Positions 34,829 through 41,249 of a stretch of DNA of 64,000 nt are shown here, piece after piece. Position 1 is the first letter of the stretch; every line of letters begins with the position of its first letter. The translations under genes and the position numbers were made by a program. Origin of the DNA: Desulfovibrio sp. JC010. GTDB taxonomy: Bacteria; Desulfobacterota; Desulfovibrionia; Desulfovibrionales; Desulfovibrionaceae. The notes beneath the pieces were generated by a model that saw only the letters and a list, made by a program, of their open reading frames with translations, had not been told where the DNA came from and did not search any database. The stretch spans positions 1 to 64,000 of the forward strand of contig NZ_VOIQ01000018.1 of NCBI RefSeq assembly GCF_010470675.1. Reading direction: 5' to 3'.

Positions 34829-34915
34829 ATGCCATTTACCAACAGAAATAACAATAGCTCCCCAAGGGCGGGTCGAGGACAAGGTCCTTGCAAAGCCGGA
34901 ATGGCCAGAGGATAA
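34829..34915 (+). CDS. 28-residue Gly/Arg-rich microprotein (DUF5320-like)
   Basis: A strong Shine-Dalgarno (GAGGAG, 6 bases upstream) precedes ATG at 34829. The short product begins MPFTNRNN and ends RGQGPCKAGMARG, one Cys, before TAA at 34913. The ending resembles the 'GRGxGPCGxG' tails of small DUF5320-type proteins that often precede MinD/ferredoxin ATPases and NifX-like proteins in anaerobes. It lies 5 bases before the first ATPase. Its place right behind the sigma-54 promoter supports it being a real gene. Confidence 0.7.
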   Translation: MPFTNRNNNSSPRAGRGQGPCKAGMARG

Positions 34916-34920
34916 AATAC

Positions 34921-35781
34921 ATGAAAATAGCAATTGCCAGCGGCAAGGGCGGCACCGGAAAAACTACTGTTGCCGTTAACTTCGCCGCCTATCTTGATTC
35001 TATGGGCACAAGCGTAAGCTTCACCGACTGTGATGTGGAAGAACCCAATGCCCACTTTTTCCTGAACCCTGATTTAGGACCTGAAAAACAGGAATTCCTC
35101 ACCGTCCCTGACATTGACGAAGACAAATGTATCGGCGAATCCTGCCGTAAATGCATTGAACTCTGCCGTTTTAAATCCCTGATCTGGATGGTGGATTCCG
35201 TGCTCTGTTTTTCCGAACTCTGCCACGGCTGCGGTCTCTGTGAACTGGCCTGCCCGGCTGATGCCATCGGCAAAGGCAAAAGGGAAATCGGAACCACATC
35301 CACCGGAAAAGCCGGCAACATAGATTTTTCAAGAGGGCTGATGCGCATCGGCGAAGCAATGGCCCCGCCGCTGATCGGTGCGGTAAAAGAGCTTTCCCCC
35401 CGGGCGGAAGTGAATATTCTGGATTGTCCCCCCGGTACTTCCTGCCCGGTGGTGGAATCCATCGACGGCACCGACTTTGTAGTGCTGGTCACCGAACCCA
35501 CCCCCTTCGGCCTGCACGACCTCAATCTGGCCGTGCAGCTCATGCAGACCCTGAACAAGCCCTGCGGTGTGGTCATCAACCGCGCCGGAATGGGCGATGA
35601 CCGGGTGGAAAAATATCTTGCTGAAAAGAATGTCCCCCTGCTCGGCTCGCTCCCGCACAGCCGTGAAGCCGCGTCTGAATATTCCGAGGGCAAACTGCTC
35701 TACGACACAATCCCCGGATTCAAGGACGAATTTGCAAAAATATGGTCTTCAATTCAGGAACAAGTGAGCGGAGCAAAATAA
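34921..35781 (+). CDS. MinD/Mrp-type ATPase with inserted ferredoxin domain (first of pair)
   Basis: The start at 34921 gives MKIAIASGKGGTGKTTVAVNFAAYL, with the deviant Walker A KGGTGKTT at residues 9-16. After the switch I DCDVEEPNAH, an insert carries cysteines in CIGESCRKCIELCRF and CHGCGLCELACPADAIG; the second is a [4Fe-4S] ferredoxin motif and the first is incomplete in spacing. Then come LDCPPGTSCPV and VVINRAG. Such pairs are Orp4/Orp5-like proteins in Desulfovibrio (orange-protein complex). Electron or cluster transfer is likely; exact role unknown. Confidence 0.88.
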   Translation: MKIAIASGKGGTGKTTVAVNFAAYLDSMGTSVSFTDCDVEEPNAHFFLNPDLGPEKQEFLTVPDIDEDKCIGESCRKCIELCRFKSLIWMVDSVLCFSELCHGCGLCELACPADAIGKGKREIGTTSTGKAGNIDFSRGLMRIGEAMAPPLIGAVKELSPRAEVNILDCPPGTSCPVVESIDGTDFVVLVTEPTPFGLHDLNLAVQLMQTLNKPCGVVINRAGMGDDRVEKYLAEKNVPLLGSLPHSREAASEYSEGKLLYDTIPGFKDEFAKIWSSIQEQVSGAK

Positions 35782-35782
35782 A

Positions 35783-36640
35783 ATGAAACAGTTAGTAGTA
35801 ATCAGCGGAAAAGGCGGCACCGGAAAGACCAGCGTGGTTTCCGGTCTGGCTTCCATCGGACCCAAAAAAGTGCTCGCCGACTGCGACGTGGATGCCGCAG
35901 ACCTGCACCTGATCCTGCATCCTGAGGTAAAAGATAAACACGATTTCCTCAGCGGAGAGCGTCCGGAAATCAATCCCGACCTCTGCACCCGGTGCGGACT
36001 CTGCGCCGAGCATTGTAAATTCGACGCCATATCCGATGACTTCGCCGTTATTTCCGAAAAATGCGAGGGCTGCGGCGTGTGCTCGTACGTCTGCCCGGTT
36101 GAAGCGGTATCCGTCTCCCCGCGCCTCTGCGGCCAGTGGTTTCGTTCCGAAACCCGTTTCGGACAGATGATTCATGCGGAACTCGGCATCGGAGAAGAGA
36201 ACTCCGGCAAACTGGTCACCACCGTGCGCAACGCATCCGCCGAGGTAGGCGAAGAAATCGGTGCAGAAATAGTGCTGGTGGACGGCTCTCCCGGTGTTGG
36301 TTGTCCGGTTATCGCCTCCCTGACCAATGCGGATCTCGCCGTATTTGTCGCTGAACCAACCATCTCCGCCGTGCACGACCTGAAAAGAGTCCACAAACTC
36401 TGTGAACATTTCAAGATTCCCTCCATGGCGATCATCAACAAATGCGGCATCAATGCCGAACAGGAAAACGAAATCCGCTCTTTCTGCGCCGAGAAGGACA
36501 TTCTTCTTGCCGGAGAACTGCCTTACGATACCATTTTTTCAAAAGCTCAACTGGCGGGACAATCCGTAGTTGAATACGATCCGGACGGCATGGGGAAAAA
36601 GATTGAAGCCATCTGGGCCAAAATGGAAGCAAACCTTTAA
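35783..36640 (+). CDS. MinD/Mrp-type ATPase with inserted ferredoxin domain (second of pair)
   Basis: Paralogue of the upstream gene, starting 1 base after it ends. It has KGGTGKTSVVSGLASI, CDVDAADLHL, and a ferredoxin insert with two clear clusters: CTRCGLCAEHCKFDAI and CEGCGVCSYVCPVEAV. VDGSPGVGCPVIASLTNADL and a closing VEYDPDGMGKKI follow. The two ATPases probably form a heterodimer. A Shine-Dalgarno lies within the end of the first gene, so translation is coupled. Confidence 0.88.
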   Translation: MKQLVVISGKGGTGKTSVVSGLASIGPKKVLADCDVDAADLHLILHPEVKDKHDFLSGERPEINPDLCTRCGLCAEHCKFDAISDDFAVISEKCEGCGVCSYVCPVEAVSVSPRLCGQWFRSETRFGQMIHAELGIGEENSGKLVTTVRNASAEVGEEIGAEIVLVDGSPGVGCPVIASLTNADLAVFVAEPTISAVHDLKRVHKLCEHFKIPSMAIINKCGINAEQENEIRSFCAEKDILLAGELPYDTIFSKAQLAGQSVVEYDPDGMGKKIEAIWAKMEANL

Positions 36641-36653
36641 AAGGAGAGAAAGC

Positions 36654-37022
36654 ATGGGTAAGGAAAAAATTGTCATCCTCGGATGCAGCATGGCAATGGA
36701 TGACATCTGTATCGGCTGTTCCCGTTGCATGGTCGGTTTCAACCGCCGCGACGGTGAATTCAAAAACTGTTCTGAAGACGCTGAACTGGTCGGTATTGTC
36801 GGCTGTGGCGGATGCCCCGGTGCAGGCATTGTTACCAGAATGGCTCACATGAAGCTCTGGAACGGACCTATGGACGAAGTTCCCAACAAAGTTTATGTTG
36901 CCCCATGCATTACCATGCACTGTCCCCACAAGGACATTCTCCTGAAAAAGGTAAAAGCCAAGGCCGGATGTGAAGTCATTGAAGGAACACATCCCTACAT
37001 TCCTGAAAACATTTTTGGTTAA
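36654..37022 (+). CDS. CGGC-domain protein
   Basis: GGAGAG precedes ATG 36654. The 122-residue product carries at least ten Cys in a short space: VILGCSMAMDDICIGCSRCMVGF, VGIVGCGGCPGAGIV (the CGGC signature), and VAPCITMHCPHKDILL. This matches the CGGC domain family, found in anaerobes and presumed to bind metal or Fe-S clusters. It follows the ATPase pair by 13 bases and is probably in the same sigma-54 operon, where it may receive or supply iron-sulfur clusters. Confidence 0.82.
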   Translation: MGKEKIVILGCSMAMDDICIGCSRCMVGFNRRDGEFKNCSEDAELVGIVGCGGCPGAGIVTRMAHMKLWNGPMDEVPNKVYVAPCITMHCPHKDILLKKVKAKAGCEVIEGTHPYIPENIFG

Positions 37023-37034
37023 TAGTTTCTAATT

Positions 37035-37280
37035 ATGCCGATTTATGAATACAAATGCCGCGAATGCGGAGCCGTTTACGAAGAGCTCGTCAGTGCCGGA
37101 GCTGAATCCGCCCCCTGCCCGTCCTGTGGGAAAAACAGCGGAGAAAAACTCATGTCCTCCACATCATCACTGACCGGGAAAGACACACCCAACGTCCCCG
37201 ACGCAACCGGAACAGGATGCTGCGGAGGCAACCCCTCATCGCAAGGCTGCGTACCCGGCTCCTGCTGCGGCAAAGCATAA
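37035..37280 (+). CDS. FmdB-type zinc-ribbon protein
   Basis: The opening MPIYEYKCRECGAVYEELV with a second CPSC pair is the FmdB/CxxC_CxxC_SSSS putative regulatory domain. The C-terminal third is Gly/Cys-rich (TGCCGGNP, QGCVPGSCCGKA), with six more Cys. It is the last gene of the operon, 12 bases after the CGGC gene and before a family B repeat and a terminator. The job is unknown. Confidence 0.82.
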   Translation: MPIYEYKCRECGAVYEELVSAGAESAPCPSCGKNSGEKLMSSTSSLTGKDTPNVPDATGTGCCGGNPSSQGCVPGSCCGKA

Positions 37281-37283
37281 AGG

Positions 37284-37391
37284 CATGCCTCCGGCGGCCC
37301 TTCGGGGAGTCTACCGACGGTCCCTCCGGGGGCTTAAACCCTTTTACAAAAGGGTTTAAGAATCCCAAAACCTTTTGTTAGGGCTTCGCCG
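37284..37391. repeat. Dispersed repeat, family B copy 2
   Basis: It begins GCATGCCTCCGGCGGCC, holds GGGGGCTTAAACCC and the hairpin CCCTTTT-acaa-AAAGGG, then TTAAGAATCCCAAAACC and TTAGGGCTTCGC. Reverse-complemented, these blocks are in the same order as at 16609-16693. Confidence 0.8.
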
Positions 37392-37417
37392 CTTCGCGCA
37401 TTAAGACTGCAAACTAA

Positions 37418-37457
37418 AAAAGACCGTAATATCTTGCGAGATATTACGGTCTTTTTG
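37418..37457. terminator. Bidirectional terminator between the Orp-like operon and lpxI
   Basis: A perfect 14-bp stem (37421-37434 with 37439-37452) with loop TGCG, preceded by AAAAA and followed by TTTTT. It serves the converging FmdB and lpxI transcripts. Confidence 0.9.
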
Positions 37458-37486
37458 GTGGTAAATTTTAATAACTAACTAAAAGT

Positions 37487-38320
37487 CTAAATTTCATCAA
37501 TCAATTCTTCAGTCAAACCTACTATGGTAATGCCATGCTTGTCGGCGAATTTGACGGACTCATCAAGATCGAAAAACAGGCTCTTCCCGGCTTCTACGCC
37601 GAGGCAGGTCGCACCGAGATCCTTCATACCCTGAACGGTCTTCAAACCGATTGAAGGCATATCGACCCGCTTTTCCTGACCGGGCTTGAAAACTTTCACG
37701 ATAGAACAGCCTTTGCCGCCCAGTTCGCAGCCGCGTTTCACTGCCGCATCGGTTCCTTCAATGGCCTCAACTGCGGTAATAACACCGTCGCGGACAACTA
37801 CACATTGGCCGATATCCATACGGCCCAGTTCGCGGGCGATCTTCCAGCCGAATGCTATATCAGTGCTTTCCACTTCGTTCGGCTTGCGTTTGGTTAAATA
37901 TCCGGGAGGAGTCAGCAGGTCAGGTGCATATTCATGCGGTCCGACCACCTGCATACCCTCGCCTTCAAATTCACTGGCGATTGCCCGGAGCAGGACGTCA
38001 TCACCCTTTGAAGCCAGCTTGAAAAGAAGCTTTGCAGCGCGCCAGTCAGGGCGAATATCAAAGGCTTTTGGTTTGTTGATAGTTCCGGCCATAACCACTT
38101 TGCTGACACCATTCTCTTTAAAAAAAGAAACCAGCTTGTTCAGCTGACCGAGCTTGAGTTCAACAGAGGCATCAACATGCTCATCAACTTCTAAATTTGA
38201 ATGGCCCTTAAAAAAAACAGCCACAACACGATTGCCCTGTGCTGCGGCTCCTTTTGCGACCAGAAGGGGGAATTGTCCCCCTCCGGCTATAAGACCTATT
38301 GTCTCAGTATTACTTGTCAT
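37487..38320 (-). CDS. lpxI: UDP-2,3-diacylglucosamine pyrophosphatase LpxI
   Basis: LpxI cuts UDP-2,3-diacylglucosamine to lipid X in lipid A synthesis, replacing LpxH in many non-enteric bacteria. The 277-residue product has the family's N-terminal IGLIAGGGQFPLLVAKGA, VVMAGTINKPK and the C-terminal GQCVVVRDGVITAVEAIEGTDA and MPSIGLKTV motifs with the catalytic Asp. It overlaps lpxA by 4 bases and ends the big envelope operon. Confidence 0.94.
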   Translation of the reverse strand: MTSNTETIGLIAGGGQFPLLVAKGAAAQGNRVVAVFFKGHSNLEVDEHVDASVELKLGQLNKLVSFFKENGVSKVVMAGTINKPKAFDIRPDWRAAKLLFKLASKGDDVLLRAIASEFEGEGMQVVGPHEYAPDLLTPPGYLTKRKPNEVESTDIAFGWKIARELGRMDIGQCVVVRDGVITAVEAIEGTDAAVKRGCELGGKGCSIVKVFKPGQEKRVDMPSIGLKTVQGMKDLGATCLGVEAGKSLFFDLDESVKFADKHGITIVGLTEELIDEI

Positions 38321-39126
38321 ATTTCTTTAGAACCGTGCCCGGCAGAGGTAACCCCCCGCTTACTGGACCGGATAAATTCAATAAGATTCTGCACTTCGGG
38401 AACGTCTGCAAATTCCTGCTCAGCCTGATCCAGAGCCTCTTTACGAGGTGTCTCTGAACGAAAGATGAGCCTGTATGCTTTTTTGATAGAGTTGCAGGTT
38501 TTGGCTTTGAACCCGTTCCTGCGCAACCCGATGGAATTCGGCCCCTGAAGGACGCCACGCACTCCGGTTGCAATCATGTACGGAGGAATATCCTGACCGA
38601 AACCGGACATGGCCCCCACAAAAGCATAATCGCCGATACGTACAAACTGATGAAGACCGGCCATTCCACCGATGGTGACATAGTTGCCCACATCCACATG
38701 CCCGGCAATATTGGCAGCGTTTGCGATGATTACATGGTCACCGAGAGTGCAATCATGCGCCACATGTGCGTAGGCCATAATCATGCAGTTATTGCCGACA
38801 ATTGTGCTTTCGCGTCCGATATCAACGCCTGTTGCGCGATGAATGGTCACGTATTCACGCAGGATGTTATTGTCTCCGAGCACAACCCATGTTTCCTCGC
38901 CTTTAAAGCCGAGATGCTGAGGCAGGCCGCCGAGAACAACACCGCTGTCAAGGGTGTTTCCCTTACCCATGCGGGTAAATGACTTAATCTGAACATTCGC
39001 GCCAAGAGTGCAATCATCACCGATGACAGTGTTCCCCTCAATAATACAGAAAGGACCGATCTTGACATTTTCCCCCAGCTGCGCGCCGGAATCAACGATA
39101 GCAGAAGGATGAATCTCAGTAGCCAC
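38317..39126 (-). CDS. lpxA: UDP-N-acetylglucosamine acyltransferase LpxA
   Basis: LpxA performs the first lipid A step. The 269-residue product is a left-handed beta-helix of hexapeptide repeats (ATEIHPSAIVDSGAQLGENVKIGPFC..). Its catalytic His is in the NCMIMAYAHVAHDCTLGDH region, and the C-terminal helices include GLRRNGFKAKTCNSIKKAYRLIF. It overlaps the fabZ stop by one base. Confidence 0.95.
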   Translation of the reverse strand: MATEIHPSAIVDSGAQLGENVKIGPFCIIEGNTVIGDDCTLGANVQIKSFTRMGKGNTLDSGVVLGGLPQHLGFKGEETWVVLGDNNILREYVTIHRATGVDIGRESTIVGNNCMIMAYAHVAHDCTLGDHVIIANAANIAGHVDVGNYVTIGGMAGLHQFVRIGDYAFVGAMSGFGQDIPPYMIATGVRGVLQGPNSIGLRRNGFKAKTCNSIKKAYRLIFRSETPRKEALDQAEQEFADVPEVQNLIEFIRSSKRGVTSAGHGSKEI

Positions 39127-39590
39127 TACAAGGACTCCTTGTCGACGATCGCTGCGGAGACTTCACCCTGCGCAGCTACTTCGCCGTCAACGGTTGCAAC
39201 GCACTTCATTTTCCAGATATTCATCTTGCGTTTAACATCGCTGATTTCAAGCACAAGCTTATCGCCGGGAACAACCGGTCTGCGGAATTTAACCTTGTTG
39301 ATTCCGGTAAACAGGAAAACCTTGTCTTCAGTATCAATTTCATCAGTGCTGAGAACGATTATTCCACCGGCCTGAGCAAGAGCTTCCACAATCAGGACGC
39401 CGGGCATAACCGGGAGTCCGGGGAAATGGCCCTGAAAAAAAGGCTCGTTCATGGTTACGTTCTTATACGCCCTGATAGACTCACCGGGCTTGATCTCTTC
39501 CACCCTGTCAACGAGCAGAAAAGGATAACGATGGGGAAGCATCCCCATAATTTCTTTAATATCAATAATATCGGGAGTTGAATTACTCAC
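39126..39590 (-). CDS. fabZ: 3-hydroxyacyl-ACP dehydratase FabZ
   Basis: FabZ dehydrates hydroxyacyl-ACP in fatty-acid synthesis. The 154-residue product has LPHRYPFLLVDRVEEI and the active-site helix with His in FFQGHFPGLPVMPGVLIVEALAQAGG. It sits between lpxD and lpxA, the usual place that balances lipid A and phospholipid supply. Confidence 0.96.
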   Translation of the reverse strand: MSNSTPDIIDIKEIMGMLPHRYPFLLVDRVEEIKPGESIRAYKNVTMNEPFFQGHFPGLPVMPGVLIVEALAQAGGIIVLSTDEIDTEDKVFLFTGINKVKFRRPVVPGDKLVLEISDVKRKMNIWKMKCVATVDGEVAAQGEVSAAIVDKESL

Positions 39591-39591
39591 T

Positions 39592-40620
39592 TTAATCTTC
39601 CTTGCTTAACTCTGCTTCCAATGCCTTGATACGCTTTTCCAGCGCAGACATTTTCTTTGCCATATCAGGCAGCTTTCTATGGTAAATAGAGGAACGTAAA
39701 AAGTTCCCTTTTTCAAGCAACGGGGAACCTGCCCCCATAAATCCTGCGGGTACATCATTGGTAACCCCGGCCTGCGCTCCGATCACAGCTCCGTCGCCGA
39801 TCTTGATGTTATCCACAAGTCCGGCCTGAGCGGCAAGAACTACGCCCTTGCCGAGCTTTGTACTGCCCGCAACACCGGACTGCGAAATAACAAGACAGTC
39901 TTCACCGGTAGTCACGTTATGGGCAATCTGAACAAGGTTGTCGAGCTTGGACCCGGCACCGATTCTGGTAACATCAAGTGCTGCACGGTCAACACAGGCA
40001 TTGGCTCCGATCTCCACCTGATCCTGCAGTTCGACGGTCCCGATCTGGGGAATCTTCATATGCTTGCCGGAAACCTGCGCGTAGCCGAATCCATCTCCGC
40101 CGATGACCGCACCGGGCTGGACAATACCACCAGTACCGATAACAGTGCCTGCCATAATGGAACAATTGGGATAAATGGTACATCCCGGTCCCAGCACAAC
40201 ATCTTCCCCAATGTACGATCCGGGAAAAACCTTGCAGTTAGGTCCTACTTTAGCTCCCTTGCCCACAAAGGCGAAAGGATAAATGGTAGCGGACCCATCA
40301 ACTTCAGCTTCAGGATGGATAAAGGCCAGTTCATGGATTCCTTCCAGACACCCCTGAGGGCGGGAAAAAACATGCATGGCCTTAGCCAGATCCATATACG
40401 GATTCTCGCTTATAAGAGCGGACTCCACCTGATCGGCATATTTTTCCTCAAGCACGACCGCAGCGGCCTTGGTAACTTTGAGCGCGCTTTCGTACTTTGC
40501 ATTCGCCAGAAAGGACAGCTCAGAAGGTCCGGCCAATTCAAGTGTATTGACACCTGAGATTTCCTTATCCTTGCCTGCCATCTTCAGGCCGATAAGACCT
40601 GCAAGTTCTGAAAGAAGCAT
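39592..40620 (-). CDS. lpxD: UDP-3-O-acylglucosamine N-acyltransferase LpxD
   Basis: LpxD adds the N-linked acyl chain to UDP-3-O-acylglucosamine. The 342-residue product has an N-terminal uridine-binding domain ([22 protein letters not shown]). A long hexapeptide beta-helix follows ([20 protein letters not shown].., catalytic His in [13 protein letters not shown]). It ends with a C-terminal coiled helix. It starts 6 bases after ompH. Confidence 0.95.
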   Translation of the reverse strand: MLLSELAGLIGLKMAGKDKEISGVNTLELAGPSELSFLANAKYESALKVTKAAAVVLEEKYADQVESALISENPYMDLAKAMHVFSRPQGCLEGIHELAFIHPEAEVDGSATIYPFAFVGKGAKVGPNCKVFPGSYIGEDVVLGPGCTIYPNCSIMAGTVIGTGGIVQPGAVIGGDGFGYAQVSGKHMKIPQIGTVELQDQVEIGANACVDRAALDVTRIGAGSKLDNLVQIAHNVTTGEDCLVISQSGVAGSTKLGKGVVLAAQAGLVDNIKIGDGAVIGAQAGVTNDVPAGFMGAGSPLLEKGNFLRSSIYHRKLPDMAKKMSALEKRIKALEAELSKED

Positions 40621-40626
40621 ATGGTC

Positions 40627-41154
40627 CTACTTCTTGCCGGCTCTGAAAGCGCGGTTCATTTCGAGCAGCAGCTGATTGGTGATATCTACAGTTTCGTCAA
40701 CATAAAGCAGACCGGAAGTTTTTTTATCATAAATGGCGGTGTAGCCGTTTTTCTTACCGTATTCGTTTACAACTTTCTGGATAAGCTGAAGTACGGGAGT
40801 ACCGGCCTTTTTCTCTTCAAGCTGCATTTTACGCTGCGTAGCCTGAGCAAGATCCTGATAATCCCTTACCTTACGCTTGAACTCAATCTCCTTGTCCTGC
40901 TTGGCTTCAAGAGAAAGTACAAGACTCTGTTTCTGCAGAGACTGTTTAAGCTTTTCCAGTTCCTTCTGCTTGCCCTCAAGCTGCTTTTTGGCAGTTTCGA
41001 ATTTCTTTTCCATTTTCTTCTGGGCATCCTGTCCAGCCTCTGATTCCTTGATCAGCTTCGCCATGGAGGCAATAGCGATTTTCTGGGAAGCGGCAAAAGC
41101 CGGAGCCTGAAAAGCAAAAACCAGAACCAGTACTGCAAAAAGAATTCTACGCAT
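40627..41154 (-). CDS. skp: Periplasmic chaperone OmpH/Skp
   Basis: Skp holds unfolded outer-membrane proteins for BamA. A signal peptide (MRRILFAVLVLVFAFQAPAFA) is followed by the family N-terminal strand KIAIASMAKLI and a long Lys/Glu/Gln coiled coil (residues about 40-125). The ending is TSGLLYVDETVDITNQLLLEMNRAF. A second, lipidated relative lies at 50698. Confidence 0.92.
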   Translation of the reverse strand: MRRILFAVLVLVFAFQAPAFAASQKIAIASMAKLIKESEAGQDAQKKMEKKFETAKKQLEGKQKELEKLKQSLQKQSLVLSLEAKQDKEIEFKRKVRDYQDLAQATQRKMQLEEKKAGTPVLQLIQKVVNEYGKKNGYTAIYDKKTSGLLYVDETVDITNQLLLEMNRAFRAGKK

Positions 41155-41198
41155 TTAAAATTACTCCTTATAATTCCTATCTTATAATCAGCCGAAAA

Positions 41199-41220
41199 GG
41201 CATGCCGAAATCGGCATGCC
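41199..41220 (-). terminator. Hairpin between bamA and ompH
   Basis: Arms 41199-41208 and 41211-41220 are perfectly complementary with a 2-base centre. On the minus strand they are followed by TTTT. It could dampen transcription from bamA into ompH-lpx or protect the bamA mRNA end. Confidence 0.55.
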
Positions 41221-41249
41221 CTTCATTTACATTAATATATCAAACTCTG

